Positions 1 to 8,700 of a DNA stretch of 64,000 bases are shown piece by piece. The DNA comes from Nostocales cyanobacterium LEGE 11386. GTDB lineage: Bacteria; Cyanobacteriota; Cyanobacteriia; Cyanobacteriales; Nostocaceae. The notes under the pieces were generated by a model. The model saw nothing but the letters and a program-made list of their open reading frames with translations. It had not been told where the DNA came from and did not search any database. The position numbers and the translations under genes were made by a program. Position 1 is the stretch's first letter. Each line of letters starts with the position of its first letter. The stretch covers positions 82,501 through 146,500 of the forward strand of contig JADEXK010000003.1 in assembly GCA_015207155.1 (NCBI GenBank), read 5' to 3'.

Positions 1-274
1 AGTAAACTTCCAAAATATTGCTGGGATTCAACCAACTGGAGTTGCAGACACAAATACATGGAATGCGATTAATCTAATTTTAGCCAAACGCATCATCAGA
101 CCTAACCATGCTGGTGGCCCAGTTGTGAGATACATACAATACCGTGTAGGGGTTGATGTTGATGGTGTTTATGGTCCCCAGACAGGGGAGGCGATTAAGA
201 GATACCAAAGGCAAAATGGTTTACTTGCTGATGGAATTGTCGGAGGTATGACCTGGCAAAAATTAATTGGTTAG
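1..274 (+). CDS. Peptidoglycan-binding domain protein, C-terminal part (5' end outside window)
   Basis: An open frame enters from the left edge and ends at TAG 272-274, giving 90 residues. The last 60 or so residues form a PG_binding_1 type three-helix module. Its hallmarks are the RYIQYRVGVDVDGVYGPQT stretch, then EAIKRYQRQNGL, then ADGIVGGMTWQKLIG: a short helix, a D-G-x-(Y/F)-G-x-x-T turn, and a second repeat of the same logic. Such modules anchor cell-wall hydrolases or other envelope proteins to peptidoglycan. A preceding stretch (GVADTNTWNAINLIL) looks like the end of another copy, so the full protein may carry tandem binding modules. The catalytic part, if any, lies outside the window. 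Confidence 0.8.
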   Translation, partial: VNFQNIAGIQPTGVADTNTWNAINLILAKRIIRPNHAGGPVVRYIQYRVGVDVDGVYGPQTGEAIKRYQRQNGLLADGIVGGMTWQKLIG

Positions 275-279
275 CTTGA

Positions 280-662
280 CTAGCCACGATTTCGTTCTAG
301 CAGCAGCATCATCATTAAACTTAATAAAACCTGCTGCTCTTCGCGATCGCTGAGTTGATCGACGGCTTTGATGGTAAATTTCCTAGAGAGAAAAGTCGGA
401 ATTTTTCCAGACGCATCACAACCGTACCATCAGCTCGGCTGACTAAGTAAGTTGGATTAAACACATAACCAGTGAATATCCCCAAAACCGGGATTTCTGC
501 AAATAAGGCATCTGCAATCTTTACCCACGGATTCTCCTCCTGGATGTTTAAGGTGGTTGTGTCGCCATCAAAGATATCATAGCGGGCACGCCACAGAGAT
601 TTTAATTGCAATGGACTGAAGTCCCTACAGACAGGACTAAAGTCCTGACTACGAGCAAACAT
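280..662 (-). pseudogene. Frameshifted LURP-one/YxjI-like protein gene with a repeat-derived 5' end
   Basis: The main frame (start near 662) reads SLWRARYDIFDGDTTT, then NPWVKIADALFAEIPVLG, TGYVFNPTYLVSRADG and VMRLEKFRLFS, and then runs out of phase to a stop at 321. In the neighbouring frame, from about position 378 down to a TAG at 280-282, the sequence continues sensibly: RKFTIKAVDQLSDREEQQ, then VLLSLMMMLLLERNRG. Read together these two parts resemble a cyanobacterial LURP-one/YxjI-like family as I recall it. One indel near 375-380 therefore splits the gene. The first 20 or so codons (MFARSQDFSPVC...) come from a dispersed repeat (613-653), so the native N-terminus also appears lost. A base-calling error could explain the frameshift but not the repeat-derived start. 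Confidence 0.65.
613..653. repeat. Dispersed palindromic repeat (GGACTGAAGTCC / AGGACTAAAGTCCT)
   Basis: Two short palindromes, GGACTGAAGTCC (613-624) and AGGACTAAAGTCCT (633-646), sit side by side. The block forms the apparent 5' coding end of the broken LURP-one-like gene. I believe related sequences are common in Nostocales genomes, but only this copy is visible here. Confidence 0.6.
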
Positions 663-670
663 TTTTTATT

Positions 671-692
671 TGAGGTTCATCGAATTCACGTT
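671..692. repeat. Terminal fragment of the AACGTGA(A/G)TTCGA MITE-like family
   Basis: The 22 bases match one terminus of the element family described at 15041, 25196, 25685, 27544 and 57068 (TGAGGTTCATCGAATTCACGTT, split here as TGAGGTTCAT + CGAATTCACGTT). Only one end is present, so this is a relic next to the repeat at 613-653. Confidence 0.6.
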
Positions 693-832
693 TATTTAGT
701 TTGATTAACCGGACATGATATTACGCAATTAAGAAACCTAGATACAATCTAGGTTTCCAGGTTTGGATCTGTTTCCTTATTTTAGTGAAATGGTATGACG
801 GACAAGTAACAGAAAAACGTAGATGCGCTTAA

Positions 833-2122
833 CTAAGGATAAAGACCCCTATCAGCCAGCGCCTGGGCGACTCTACCCACACCCAAGGTATAGGCTGCTA
901 ACCGTAAAGGAATTTTCCTGACCCGCGACTGCTCAATCACTTGGTGATAAGCTTGCACCATCAACCGTTCCATTTCCCGATTAACACGTTCTTCATCCCA
1001 AAATACATAAGAAAGACCTTGCACCCATTCCAAATAACTAACCACAACACCGCCAGCATTGGCCAGGATGTCTGGTAGCACAGTCACGCCATGCGCTTCG
1101 AGGAATTGGTTAGCTTCCAAAGTCACAGGCCCATTAGCTGCTTCTGCAACAATTTGCGCCTGCACTTGACTCACATTGTCCTTAGTGATTTGATTTTCCA
1201 AGGCTGCTGGTATTAAGACATCGCAAGGCAAAGTTAGTAAATCTGCATTACTAATTGGTTCTGCTTGGGGAAAACCCACAACACTCTTGCGATTTTCAGC
1301 AGCGTAGGCTTTCAATGCGGGAATATCAAGACCATCGGTAGCAAAAATTCCCCCTGAACCTGTAGAAATAGCTATGATTTTAGCCCCCAATTGATGTAAC
1401 AATTCAGCTGCTGCACCCCCTACATTACCGAAACCTTGAATAACTACTCGCGTTCCCGCCACAGATTTACCTTGATCTTTGAGTGCTTCACGGACAGTAA
1501 TCATCACACCTCGTCCGGTTGCCATTTCTCTTCCCCGCGAACCACCAATAGAAATCGGCTTACCAGTGACAACTCCTGGAACAGCATGACCAACGTTCAC
1601 AGAATAAGTATCCATCATCCAAGCCATTTCTCTGGCAGAAGTACCCATGTCTGGTGCAGGGATATCTACGGAAGGGCCAATATCTTTAATTAACTCGCTG
1701 ATATAGCGACGACTGATTCTTTCTAGTTCACCGACACTATAAATTTTTGGATTTATGGCAATACCTCCCTTAGCACCACCATAAGGTATACCTAACAATG
1801 CACACTTCCAAGTCATGAGCATTGCCAGTGCTGACACTTCCCGCAATGTCACAGCCGGATGGTAACGAATTCCTCCTTTATAGGGGCCTAAAATATCAGA
1901 GTGCTGCACCCGATGTCCGGCGAGAACCTGCACTTCTCCATTATCCAATTTCACAGGAATGGAAACGGTTACTACTTTACGGGGATGGCTAAGAATTTGC
2001 AGTACACCTTGGTCTAGTTTTAATTCTTTACCTGCCGCATCTAAGTAACTACAAGCTTGGTCAAATGGACAAATATGCGCTGGAGTAGCAGCTTCCAGTG
2101 GTTGCAGAGGCGTTGCAATCAT
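833..2122 (-). CDS. gdhA: Glutamate dehydrogenase (Glu/Leu/Phe/Val dehydrogenase family)
   Basis: The predicted enzyme interconverts glutamate with 2-oxoglutarate plus ammonium in the cytosol. The N-terminal dimerisation/substrate domain has KGGIRYHP and the catalytic-lysine motif PYGGAKGGI. The Rossmann domain has VVIQGFGNVGGAAAELL, and the C-terminal part has NAGGVVVSYLEWVQ. I take the ATG at 2122 (MIATPLQPLEAATP), 429 residues, because AGGAGA lies just upstream; the open frame extends 11 codons further without an obvious ribosome site. Length is normal for the family. Cofactor preference (NADP or NAD) cannot be read with certainty. A GTA-N8-TAC site about 100 nt upstream suggests nitrogen control by NtcA. 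Confidence 0.93.
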   Translation of the reverse strand: MIATPLQPLEAATPAHICPFDQACSYLDAAGKELKLDQGVLQILSHPRKVVTVSIPVKLDNGEVQVLAGHRVQHSDILGPYKGGIRYHPAVTLREVSALAMLMTWKCALLGIPYGGAKGGIAINPKIYSVGELERISRRYISELIKDIGPSVDIPAPDMGTSAREMAWMMDTYSVNVGHAVPGVVTGKPISIGGSRGREMATGRGVMITVREALKDQGKSVAGTRVVIQGFGNVGGAAAELLHQLGAKIIAISTGSGGIFATDGLDIPALKAYAAENRKSVVGFPQAEPISNADLLTLPCDVLIPAALENQITKDNVSQVQAQIVAEAANGPVTLEANQFLEAHGVTVLPDILANAGGVVVSYLEWVQGLSYVFWDEERVNREMERLMVQAYHQVIEQSRVRKIPLRLAAYTLGVGRVAQALADRGLYP

Positions 2123-2217
2123 AAAATTTCTCCTAATCACGGTATCTTCGCGCACCGGATGTTGATATGCCTAATACGCCTAGCTTATCCCTTTTTGATG
2201 AGAAAAGGAGAAATTTT

Positions 2218-2231
2218 GTAGTTTCTGTTAC
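2218..2231. promoter_or_regulatory. Candidate NtcA-binding site upstream of gdhA
   Basis: GTA GTTTCTGT TAC matches the GTA-N8-TAC consensus of the nitrogen regulator NtcA exactly. Its centre is about 102 nt upstream of the chosen gdhA ATG. I do not see a clean -10 box at the usual 22-23 nt downstream (a TAAGCT lies about 30 nt away), so it could act at an upstream position or be a chance match. Confidence 0.4.
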
Positions 2232-2365
2232 AATTTTATTTTTTCTTAGTATTTTTGAGAATCCTATGGAGAAGATGGCGATCGCATAGGGCATTGGCGA
2301 TTAAGATCATTAAAGATTGAAGTAGCCTTCATGAAAAAGGGGCTAAGAACTAGGTACGCAGAGTT

Positions 2366-3880
2366 TTAGATAAAGACTTCAGTAGTGAAGTTTCCATGCA
2401 GACCATAGGGAATATGATGTTTGAGATGTAGTCTGGCAATGGCCTCTCTATTAAAATCACTGGCATCTAAAATAACTACGTCTGAGCGATGATGAGTAGC
2501 ATCATACACCAAAGCTAGTACCCAGCCATCATCTTCTTTTTCTGCACTTGGGCGGGGGACAAAAATCGGCTCACCGATGAAACCACGGGGTGCAGCGCTC
2601 CAAAGTTGTCTTTCTCCAGATTTTAAATCAATTTTTAGTAATGCTTGTAAAGGCGCATTAACAGTTTCTTCATGAGCCGCACCTATGTATAAATACTGGT
2701 AATTGCGTCCTACACACATAGGATTTATACTAGGAAATTCGCAACAACGGCTTTCAATCATCTCCTGTTGTACTGTCTCACTTCCCCAATTAAGACGAAA
2801 TCGCCACAGTTGACCAGGTGAATTAGTCTCAAAATTAACTTGCCGAAAATCGCTTTCTGGCTCCACTTCTGGTAAGGATTCATAACAAATTGAGTCAATC
2901 ACAATTTCATCTCCCACCTCAAAAGCATTCGCGTGGTGAAAGACAAAGCCAGATTGAGTTTCCCAGAATTTAACTTTTGTTTGCCTAGCTTGAGAGTTAC
3001 GGGGAATAACTATCACGCGAGTTGCTTGATGGGGCTGAAACTTAATACATTCTCCAGCTGCACGTATTCCTACAACTAAAGGTATGGGGTTAAAGATGAC
3101 AGGATTTTGAAAGAAAATGCAGTAATTGGGAGTAATGACAAAATCGTGGATGAAACAGAAACCTGGAACACTATGAGCGTGTTTTCTGATAATTTCACCT
3201 GCGAGATTTAGCTCAAAAATAGTAATTGTTGTAGATAACCCCGGTTTAATTGAGAAATTAACCAAACAAGGTGCGCCTTCATCTTGGTTGGAACTAGGGT
3301 CAAACCGTGGATGCGCGCTGAAAGCTTCACCTGCTGATAAAACACCGTTAAAATATTCTTTCCCTAGGGTTTCCAAAGTATGAGGATCAAGTTGATGAGG
3401 TTCAGCTGCTTCCCATAATGCCAAGAGTTTACCACCCCAATAAATTACATTGGTGTTGGCAATATTTTTGATTTTAAGGTCGAATATATTAGCTAACCAA
3501 CCCCCAGGTTTTTGTGTTCCAAACACACCCCGATGCAAGATTTTACCAGCTTTTTGTTCGGCTACATATCCTTCAGTGCGGACAAAGCGGTTGCGGTAAT
3601 GGGCGCGGCCATTCACAAAGCTGATGCGGCTAATCATACCATCACCATCAAAGGGATGATGAATGGGTTGTCCATTGATATCGAGTAAACCGGGGCCATT
3701 TCTAAATAACGTACCTTGTAGTTCTGGGGGAATTTGCCCTTCTATATCATCAATCCAATAATCAAATTCTTGGGTAAGGGATTGATATCCTCCCTGCCAA
3801 TCTTCACGGGTGTAGGATTTTTCTGGAATTGCACGTTTTTCTGGTTTTAAACTCTGCATATATTTATTTATATTATTCAT
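2366..3880 (-). CDS. Carotenoid oxygenase (RPE65/CCD family)
   Basis: A non-haem Fe(II) enzyme predicted to cleave carotenoids or apocarotenoids. The family pattern is clear: LFRNGPGLLD and HPFDGDGMI near the N-terminus, SAHPRFDP, CFIHDFVIT, FHHANAFE, and a C-terminal HHIPYGLHGNF. The iron-binding histidines of the seven-bladed propeller are present in these motifs. The open frame begins at 3952, but its first 20 or so codons run through heptamer-repeat DNA. The likely starts are ATG 3880 (MNNINKYMQS) or ATG 3859 (MQSLKPEKR); neither has a strong ribosome site, and I use 3880. The gene follows a BT1 transporter on the same strand. Substrate is not predictable from sequence. Confidence 0.88.
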   Translation of the reverse strand: MNNINKYMQSLKPEKRAIPEKSYTREDWQGGYQSLTQEFDYWIDDIEGQIPPELQGTLFRNGPGLLDINGQPIHHPFDGDGMISRISFVNGRAHYRNRFVRTEGYVAEQKAGKILHRGVFGTQKPGGWLANIFDLKIKNIANTNVIYWGGKLLALWEAAEPHQLDPHTLETLGKEYFNGVLSAGEAFSAHPRFDPSSNQDEGAPCLVNFSIKPGLSTTITIFELNLAGEIIRKHAHSVPGFCFIHDFVITPNYCIFFQNPVIFNPIPLVVGIRAAGECIKFQPHQATRVIVIPRNSQARQTKVKFWETQSGFVFHHANAFEVGDEIVIDSICYESLPEVEPESDFRQVNFETNSPGQLWRFRLNWGSETVQQEMIESRCCEFPSINPMCVGRNYQYLYIGAAHEETVNAPLQALLKIDLKSGERQLWSAAPRGFIGEPIFVPRPSAEKEDDGWVLALVYDATHHRSDVVILDASDFNREAIARLHLKHHIPYGLHGNFTTEVFI

Positions 3881-3942
3881 GAAAAAATTGGCGTTGCTGA
3901 TTGAAAGACAGTAGTTCTGAGTCCGAGTAATTTTAATTTTTT

Positions 3943-3973
3943 CACTCAGCACTCAGAACTCAGTTCTCAGCAC
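3943..3973. repeat. Heptamer-type short tandem repeat (STRR)
   Basis: CACTCAG/CACTCAG/AACTCAG/TTCTCAG/CAC runs between the carotenoid oxygenase and BT1 genes. On the minus strand it reads GTGCTGAG..., and it supplies the stop codon (TGC TGA) of the BT1 transporter gene. Confidence 0.8.
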
Positions 3974-5412
3974 TTCTTTTGTGATTCAAATGCTTCTGAG
4001 TCTGATTCTCTCAGCATCAATTCCGACATTAAATCAGGTAAAAATGTTTGTTCTTCATCGTTCGCTGGTTGTAATATCGGTGTCTCAGCTTGCGGGTCGT
4101 TAGCTGGTAGCCAATTAATAAATGGCAGTGGTAACAGTGTGCTGAGGTTAGTAATAATCACTAATAACCACAGTGACTCAAAGTTAGTTTCGGTGATTCC
4201 CAACCAATGCATGATTATAGCCCCAAATTCATAGGAAACCATTGCTGCTAGGTTCGATACCGACATCAATAAGGCAAATAATGTGGCTTCTACTCCTGGG
4301 GGACACAATCTTGCTGCTAGTACCAAAACTGGCATATAGGCAATTTGCCCCATAACGGTGAGGATGAGACTGTCGCCTAAACTAAACCAGTGGTCATCTA
4401 TACCCAAAACTCGGTTTGTGTGAGTTACCAGCAGCAGCATTGTCATTCCCAAAATGGCTGAGAGGACTGTACTCCAAGCAAAAATCACGCGAAAGGAAAC
4501 ACTTTTAAGGAACCGTTGAAAAATCCAAATACCGATTAATGAAGCACCACTGGTAACTAGCCGCACCCTACCTAAAAATTCTGGTTGAAAGTGGAGTTCG
4601 TTGGTGCTGAAGAAGAAAAAGGCTGCATCGGCTGTTGGGGTGGCTAGCCAGACAAATACAAATGCTGTGGGTAGCCAAATTGCTTTTTGAGTAATGGCTT
4701 GGCGTAGTTGCTTGATTTGATGCTTGGTGCTGAGGGAATTTTGACTATGACTATCTGGGGAATTTTTGTTGACCGGGGTTTCGGCAATTAACCAAGCTAC
4801 AGCTGAGACAATCAGAGGAAATGAAGCGGTAATCCAAAATACAGTGCGGGTGGTGAAATGTTCAAGAAGTAACCCACTAAAATAGGCTGTAAGTAAGCCT
4901 CCCAGTGCAGAAGCACCCCAGCACAAAGATTGTAGCGAACCCGCATCTGCTTGGGATTCTACTCTGGCTCGTTCGACAACTAGGGAATCAACGATGACAT
5001 CGCTGACAGCAACGGAGAGGGAACCGAGAGCGATCGCTAGCGTAGCCGCCCAGCTAGTATGAACTATAGTTGCTAAACTTACCCAAGAAATAGCTCCTAG
5101 TATCCCAGATAGTACCAAATATGGTCTTCGACGGTAACCGAATATGGGCAAGCCATCGGAGATAAAGCCAAACACCGGCTTGATAATCCAAGGTAAGGCG
5201 ACAATTCCCAATAGCGCCGAAACCTGAGCCGGACTCAGTAATAATTCATCTTTGAGAAAAAAGCTGACTGCTAGACGCGCCAGCCCTAAAATGCCTTGGA
5301 CGAAGTAGACAGTAAGAATGGCAATTAATTCAGCACTGGGTTCATGGCCGAAGAATATCTTGCTTTTCACTGAGTCTTTGACCTTGGACAAGCCGGGGGT
5401 GTCAATCAGCAT
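3967..5412 (-). CDS. Folate/biopterin transporter (BT1 family, MFS superfamily)
   Basis: A 481-residue polytopic membrane protein with about 12 hydrophobic segments. BT1-family features include FFGHEPSAELIAILTVYF, the KPVFGFISDGLPIFGYRRR loop after the second or third helix, and SVAVSDVIVDSLVVERAR. Cyanobacterial and plastid BT1 proteins carry folates or pterins across the inner envelope; the substrate here is inferred from family membership. A hydrophilic loop near residues 225-240 and a Gln/Asp/Glu-rich cytoplasmic tail are present. The last codons (QKKC-stop) are made by the heptamer repeat at 3943-3973. It precedes the carotenoid oxygenase by 86 nt and may be co-transcribed with it. Confidence 0.87.
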   Translation of the reverse strand: MLIDTPGLSKVKDSVKSKIFFGHEPSAELIAILTVYFVQGILGLARLAVSFFLKDELLLSPAQVSALLGIVALPWIIKPVFGFISDGLPIFGYRRRPYLVLSGILGAISWVSLATIVHTSWAATLAIALGSLSVAVSDVIVDSLVVERARVESQADAGSLQSLCWGASALGGLLTAYFSGLLLEHFTTRTVFWITASFPLIVSAVAWLIAETPVNKNSPDSHSQNSLSTKHQIKQLRQAITQKAIWLPTAFVFVWLATPTADAAFFFFSTNELHFQPEFLGRVRLVTSGASLIGIWIFQRFLKSVSFRVIFAWSTVLSAILGMTMLLLVTHTNRVLGIDDHWFSLGDSLILTVMGQIAYMPVLVLAARLCPPGVEATLFALLMSVSNLAAMVSYEFGAIIMHWLGITETNFESLWLLVIITNLSTLLPLPFINWLPANDPQAETPILQPANDEEQTFLPDLMSELMLRESDSEAFESQKKC

Positions 5413-5754
5413 TTGATAAATATTTTTTAAGTTTTATCTACTTTTCTATCATATCGATTTCTCTTAATCACGGAGTGGTTCGTCCACTTGCTTAGGTAAC
5501 CAGGCTCGTTGGTCTCCTGATTTAAAGGGACTGGTTGAGTTAACGAAGTCAGAGGGAAGAAGAAAGAAGACTTCTTGCTTCTTTCTTCTTGCCAAATGAG
5601 TTTAAATCCCCCACCAAATCATAGATGTGGTGGTCTGCAATTGGTGGTGGGTTTCAATCCCCACTTCGACAAGCTCAGTGACCACCACCAATTTTCCTTC
5701 TTCCTTCTTTAAGTACTTGGTACCAGCAAAGCGAATTGTGGGTGGTCTTTTCAC
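5413..5754. other. Intergenic region with hairpins and an open frame lacking ATG
   Basis: 342 bp without a convincing gene. It holds an imperfect GAAGAAAGAAG...CTTCTTTCTTC hairpin (about 5558-5590) and two GGTGGTGG/CCACCACC arms. On the minus strand a stop-free frame of about 55 codons ends at TAA 5464-5466 with a protein-like tail (SDFVNSTSPFKSGDQRAWLP, then KQVDEPLRD). It has no ATG and no family I recognise. It could be the 3' remnant of a lost gene. Confidence 0.4.
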
Positions 5755-8700
5755 TCAGCACTCTTGATGATTGATTATACTCATTGCTTCCATAATTTGC
5801 TCAAACTGAAAGTTATGAGCTAAATCTGTTAAATAGTTATTTAGCACTGCATTTTCTACAGGAATTTGCTCCAGTAATCGTAAAATTAAGTCATCGCTGC
5901 ATTGAGCCGCAGCATTATATACTTTTGCTACCCAATCATCTGACATTTGAGATACCAAAAGAAGTAACTCATCGGTTGTCAAAATTTGTTTTTTGGTTGG
6001 AATTATTGAGTCTAATATGGGGTGAAATTCTGGTTGATAGATATATTCAATTCCCAGATATTGGCTGATTTTTTCTAATATTTCTTCTTCGCGAAAAGGC
6101 TTGTTAATTAAATCATCACAACCTGCTACCAGCATGGACTCTCGTTGTTCCTCAAAAGCGTTGGCAGTCAAGGCAATAATGATTGAATTAGGCTTGATTT
6201 TGTGATCTTTAATAATTCTTGTAGCTTCGTAACCATCCATCACAGGCATCCGCATATCCATAAAAATCAGGTGTGGTTGCCATGCCATCCATTGAGCGAT
6301 CGCTTCTTCACCATTTGCTGATTCTCGCACAGCAAAGCCAAGAGATGACAGTAATTTCACGACAACTAAACGACTTTCCATCACATCATCAACTACCAAT
6401 ATCCGGTATTCTGGCTGCCCTGGTGCTAAACCAATGACTTGGCGTTGAGTTTGCTGGTGGGGAATTTCGCTCTCGCAAGCAGGATTAATTTGAATATCAA
6501 AGGTAAATGTACTACCGACACCCAAGGTACTACTGACGGTAATATCACCACCCATCAGTTCAACGTATTTACGGCTAATGGCTAAACCTAGTCCTGTTCC
6601 CTGGTGAGATTTTTTGCCAGTTTCTGTTTGCCAAAAAGCTTCAAACAGCAGGTCAATGTCTTGGGGAGAAATGCCAGCGCCAGTATCTTCTACCTCAAAG
6701 ATTAGGGATGGGGGGATGGGGACATGGGGGGATGAGAAAGTATTTTCGTTATTTTTCCCTTGTCTCCTTGTCCCAACTCGTACGCGTAATGTCACACTAC
6801 CAATCTCGGTAAATTTGATCGCATTTCCCAAGAGATTGAGCAAGACTTGACGTAGTTTGCTTTCATCAGTTTGCACGTATTGCGGAAGATCAGCAGCATA
6901 TTCAAATGCCAGTTGTAGTCCTTTAGATGTGGCGCGAAGACGCAACATTTCTTCGAGGTTTTTTATCAGGCGAATCAGGTCAAAACTGTTGAGATTTAAT
7001 GTGGTTCTGCCAGCTTCAATTTTTGACATTTCTAAAATGTCGTTGATTAAATTGAGGAGATGTTCACCAGCACGATTGATAATTGCTAAGTTTTCTCGCT
7101 GTTCTTTGGATAAAGAATTGTCATGGCTCATGACTTGGGTGAAGCCGAGAATGGCATTGAGTGGGGTACGCAGTTCATGGCTCATGTTGGCGAGGAATTC
7201 GCTTTTGGCCAGGTTGGCAGCATCAGCAGCAATGACAGCTTGTTGTAATGCTTGTGACTGTCTTTGAGTTTGAGCCAGCAATTGTGCCTGTTGCAAAGCA
7301 ACTCCTAATTGATTGCCAATTTGAACTGCAATGTTGACTTCTCCTGTTTTCCACTGGCGTGGGCCAGAGTTTTGATAACTCGCTAATAATCCCCAAAGTT
7401 GATTACCGCATAAGATGGGGACAGTAATATAGGCTTTTGCTTGAAAGCGTTCCAAAAGGTTGATATAACAAGGATCAAAGTCAGCTTTATAGATGTCTGG
7501 AACACAGCGAAAAGTTGCCCCCTGGTTATAGACACCACCTTGGGTTGCTTGCAGATACGTATCTTGTACTTGGTTGTCTGCATGATCTAAAATTTTTTCT
7601 ATGCAGTGGCCATCGCTTAACATATCCTCTGTCAAAGAAGGATTGTCTTTGTGTTCTTCTATCAGCGAAATCCAACCGTTGCCTACTGACTCAGAGACAA
7701 ACTCGCCACTCCAGTGGGGATGGAAACGATAGACAACGACGCGATCGCAGTTCAGTACTTGCCGCAATTCTTGGGTTGTGGCGGCAAATATAGTTTCTAA
7801 ATCGAGTGTCTGGCGCATCCTTTGAATTACTTGGGCGATCGCTATTTCCCGTTCTGCACTTTCGTGTAAGGCTTCTTCTGCCAATTTTCTCTCGGTAATA
7901 TCTGTAATTGTGCCGATGTAGCCTTTAATTTCTCCCACCTCGCTAATTTCTGGTAACGCTTGACAAATTACCCAGATAACTGCGCCATCAGGGCGGAGGA
8001 AGCGATGCTCACACCTATAAAAAGATTTAGCTGCTGTGGCTTTATTCCAGTCCATATACAGGCGATCGCGGTCATCGGGATGTAAGACTTTCGCCCAGCC
8101 TTGGCCCAACGCTTCTTGTTGGGATAAACCAGTAATTTCACACCAACGCCGATTGAAATAAAAACAATTAGCTGACTCATCGGCATGAAATATACCCACA
8201 GGAGAGGCTTCTGCTAATGTTTGATAGCGCTGTTGACTTTCTTGCAAAGCCAGTTCGGCGCGTTTGAGCTTGCTAACTTCCACCATGACTGTACCTACAC
8301 CAGAGGGGTGATTGCTTTCATCCAGAATGGGAAAAAAAGTAGCCAGGAAGTGGCGCACAATATCTGGTTGCTGCGGTACTGGACTGCTCAGTTCTAGGTT
8401 GACAATTGACTGACCAGTTAATAGCACCTGTTCATATAATGGTGTAACTAACGGGGAAATTTGGGGTAGTATCTCGTGGAAAGTCTTGCCGATGTGGTCT
8501 TTTGGCAATTTTCCATTAATGTCTGCCAGCAGTTGGTTGATTTGCACAAACCGCAATTGCTGATCTAATATGCTCATGTAGACTGGAGCGCTGCTAAAAA
8601 AGGCATTGAGGCGGGCTTCTCTCAGTGCTAGTTCTCTTTCTAGGGTTTTACGCTGAATTAACCCTCCTAACTGGGCCGCGACAGTACCAACTAGCAACAG

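Noticed and set aside
5470..5520. Possible tRNA-like fold in GGTTCGTCC...GGTCTCCTG
   Set aside because: No complete cloverleaf, anticodon stem or acceptor pairing could be drawn.
5641..5680. GTTTCAATCCCC resembling the start of a cyanobacterial CRISPR repeat
   Set aside because: Only one copy, no spacers or second repeat nearby.
6614..7793. Several plus-strand open frames antisense to the large hybrid kinase
   Set aside because: They mirror a well-supported coding region with clear domains; composition is that of antisense shadows.
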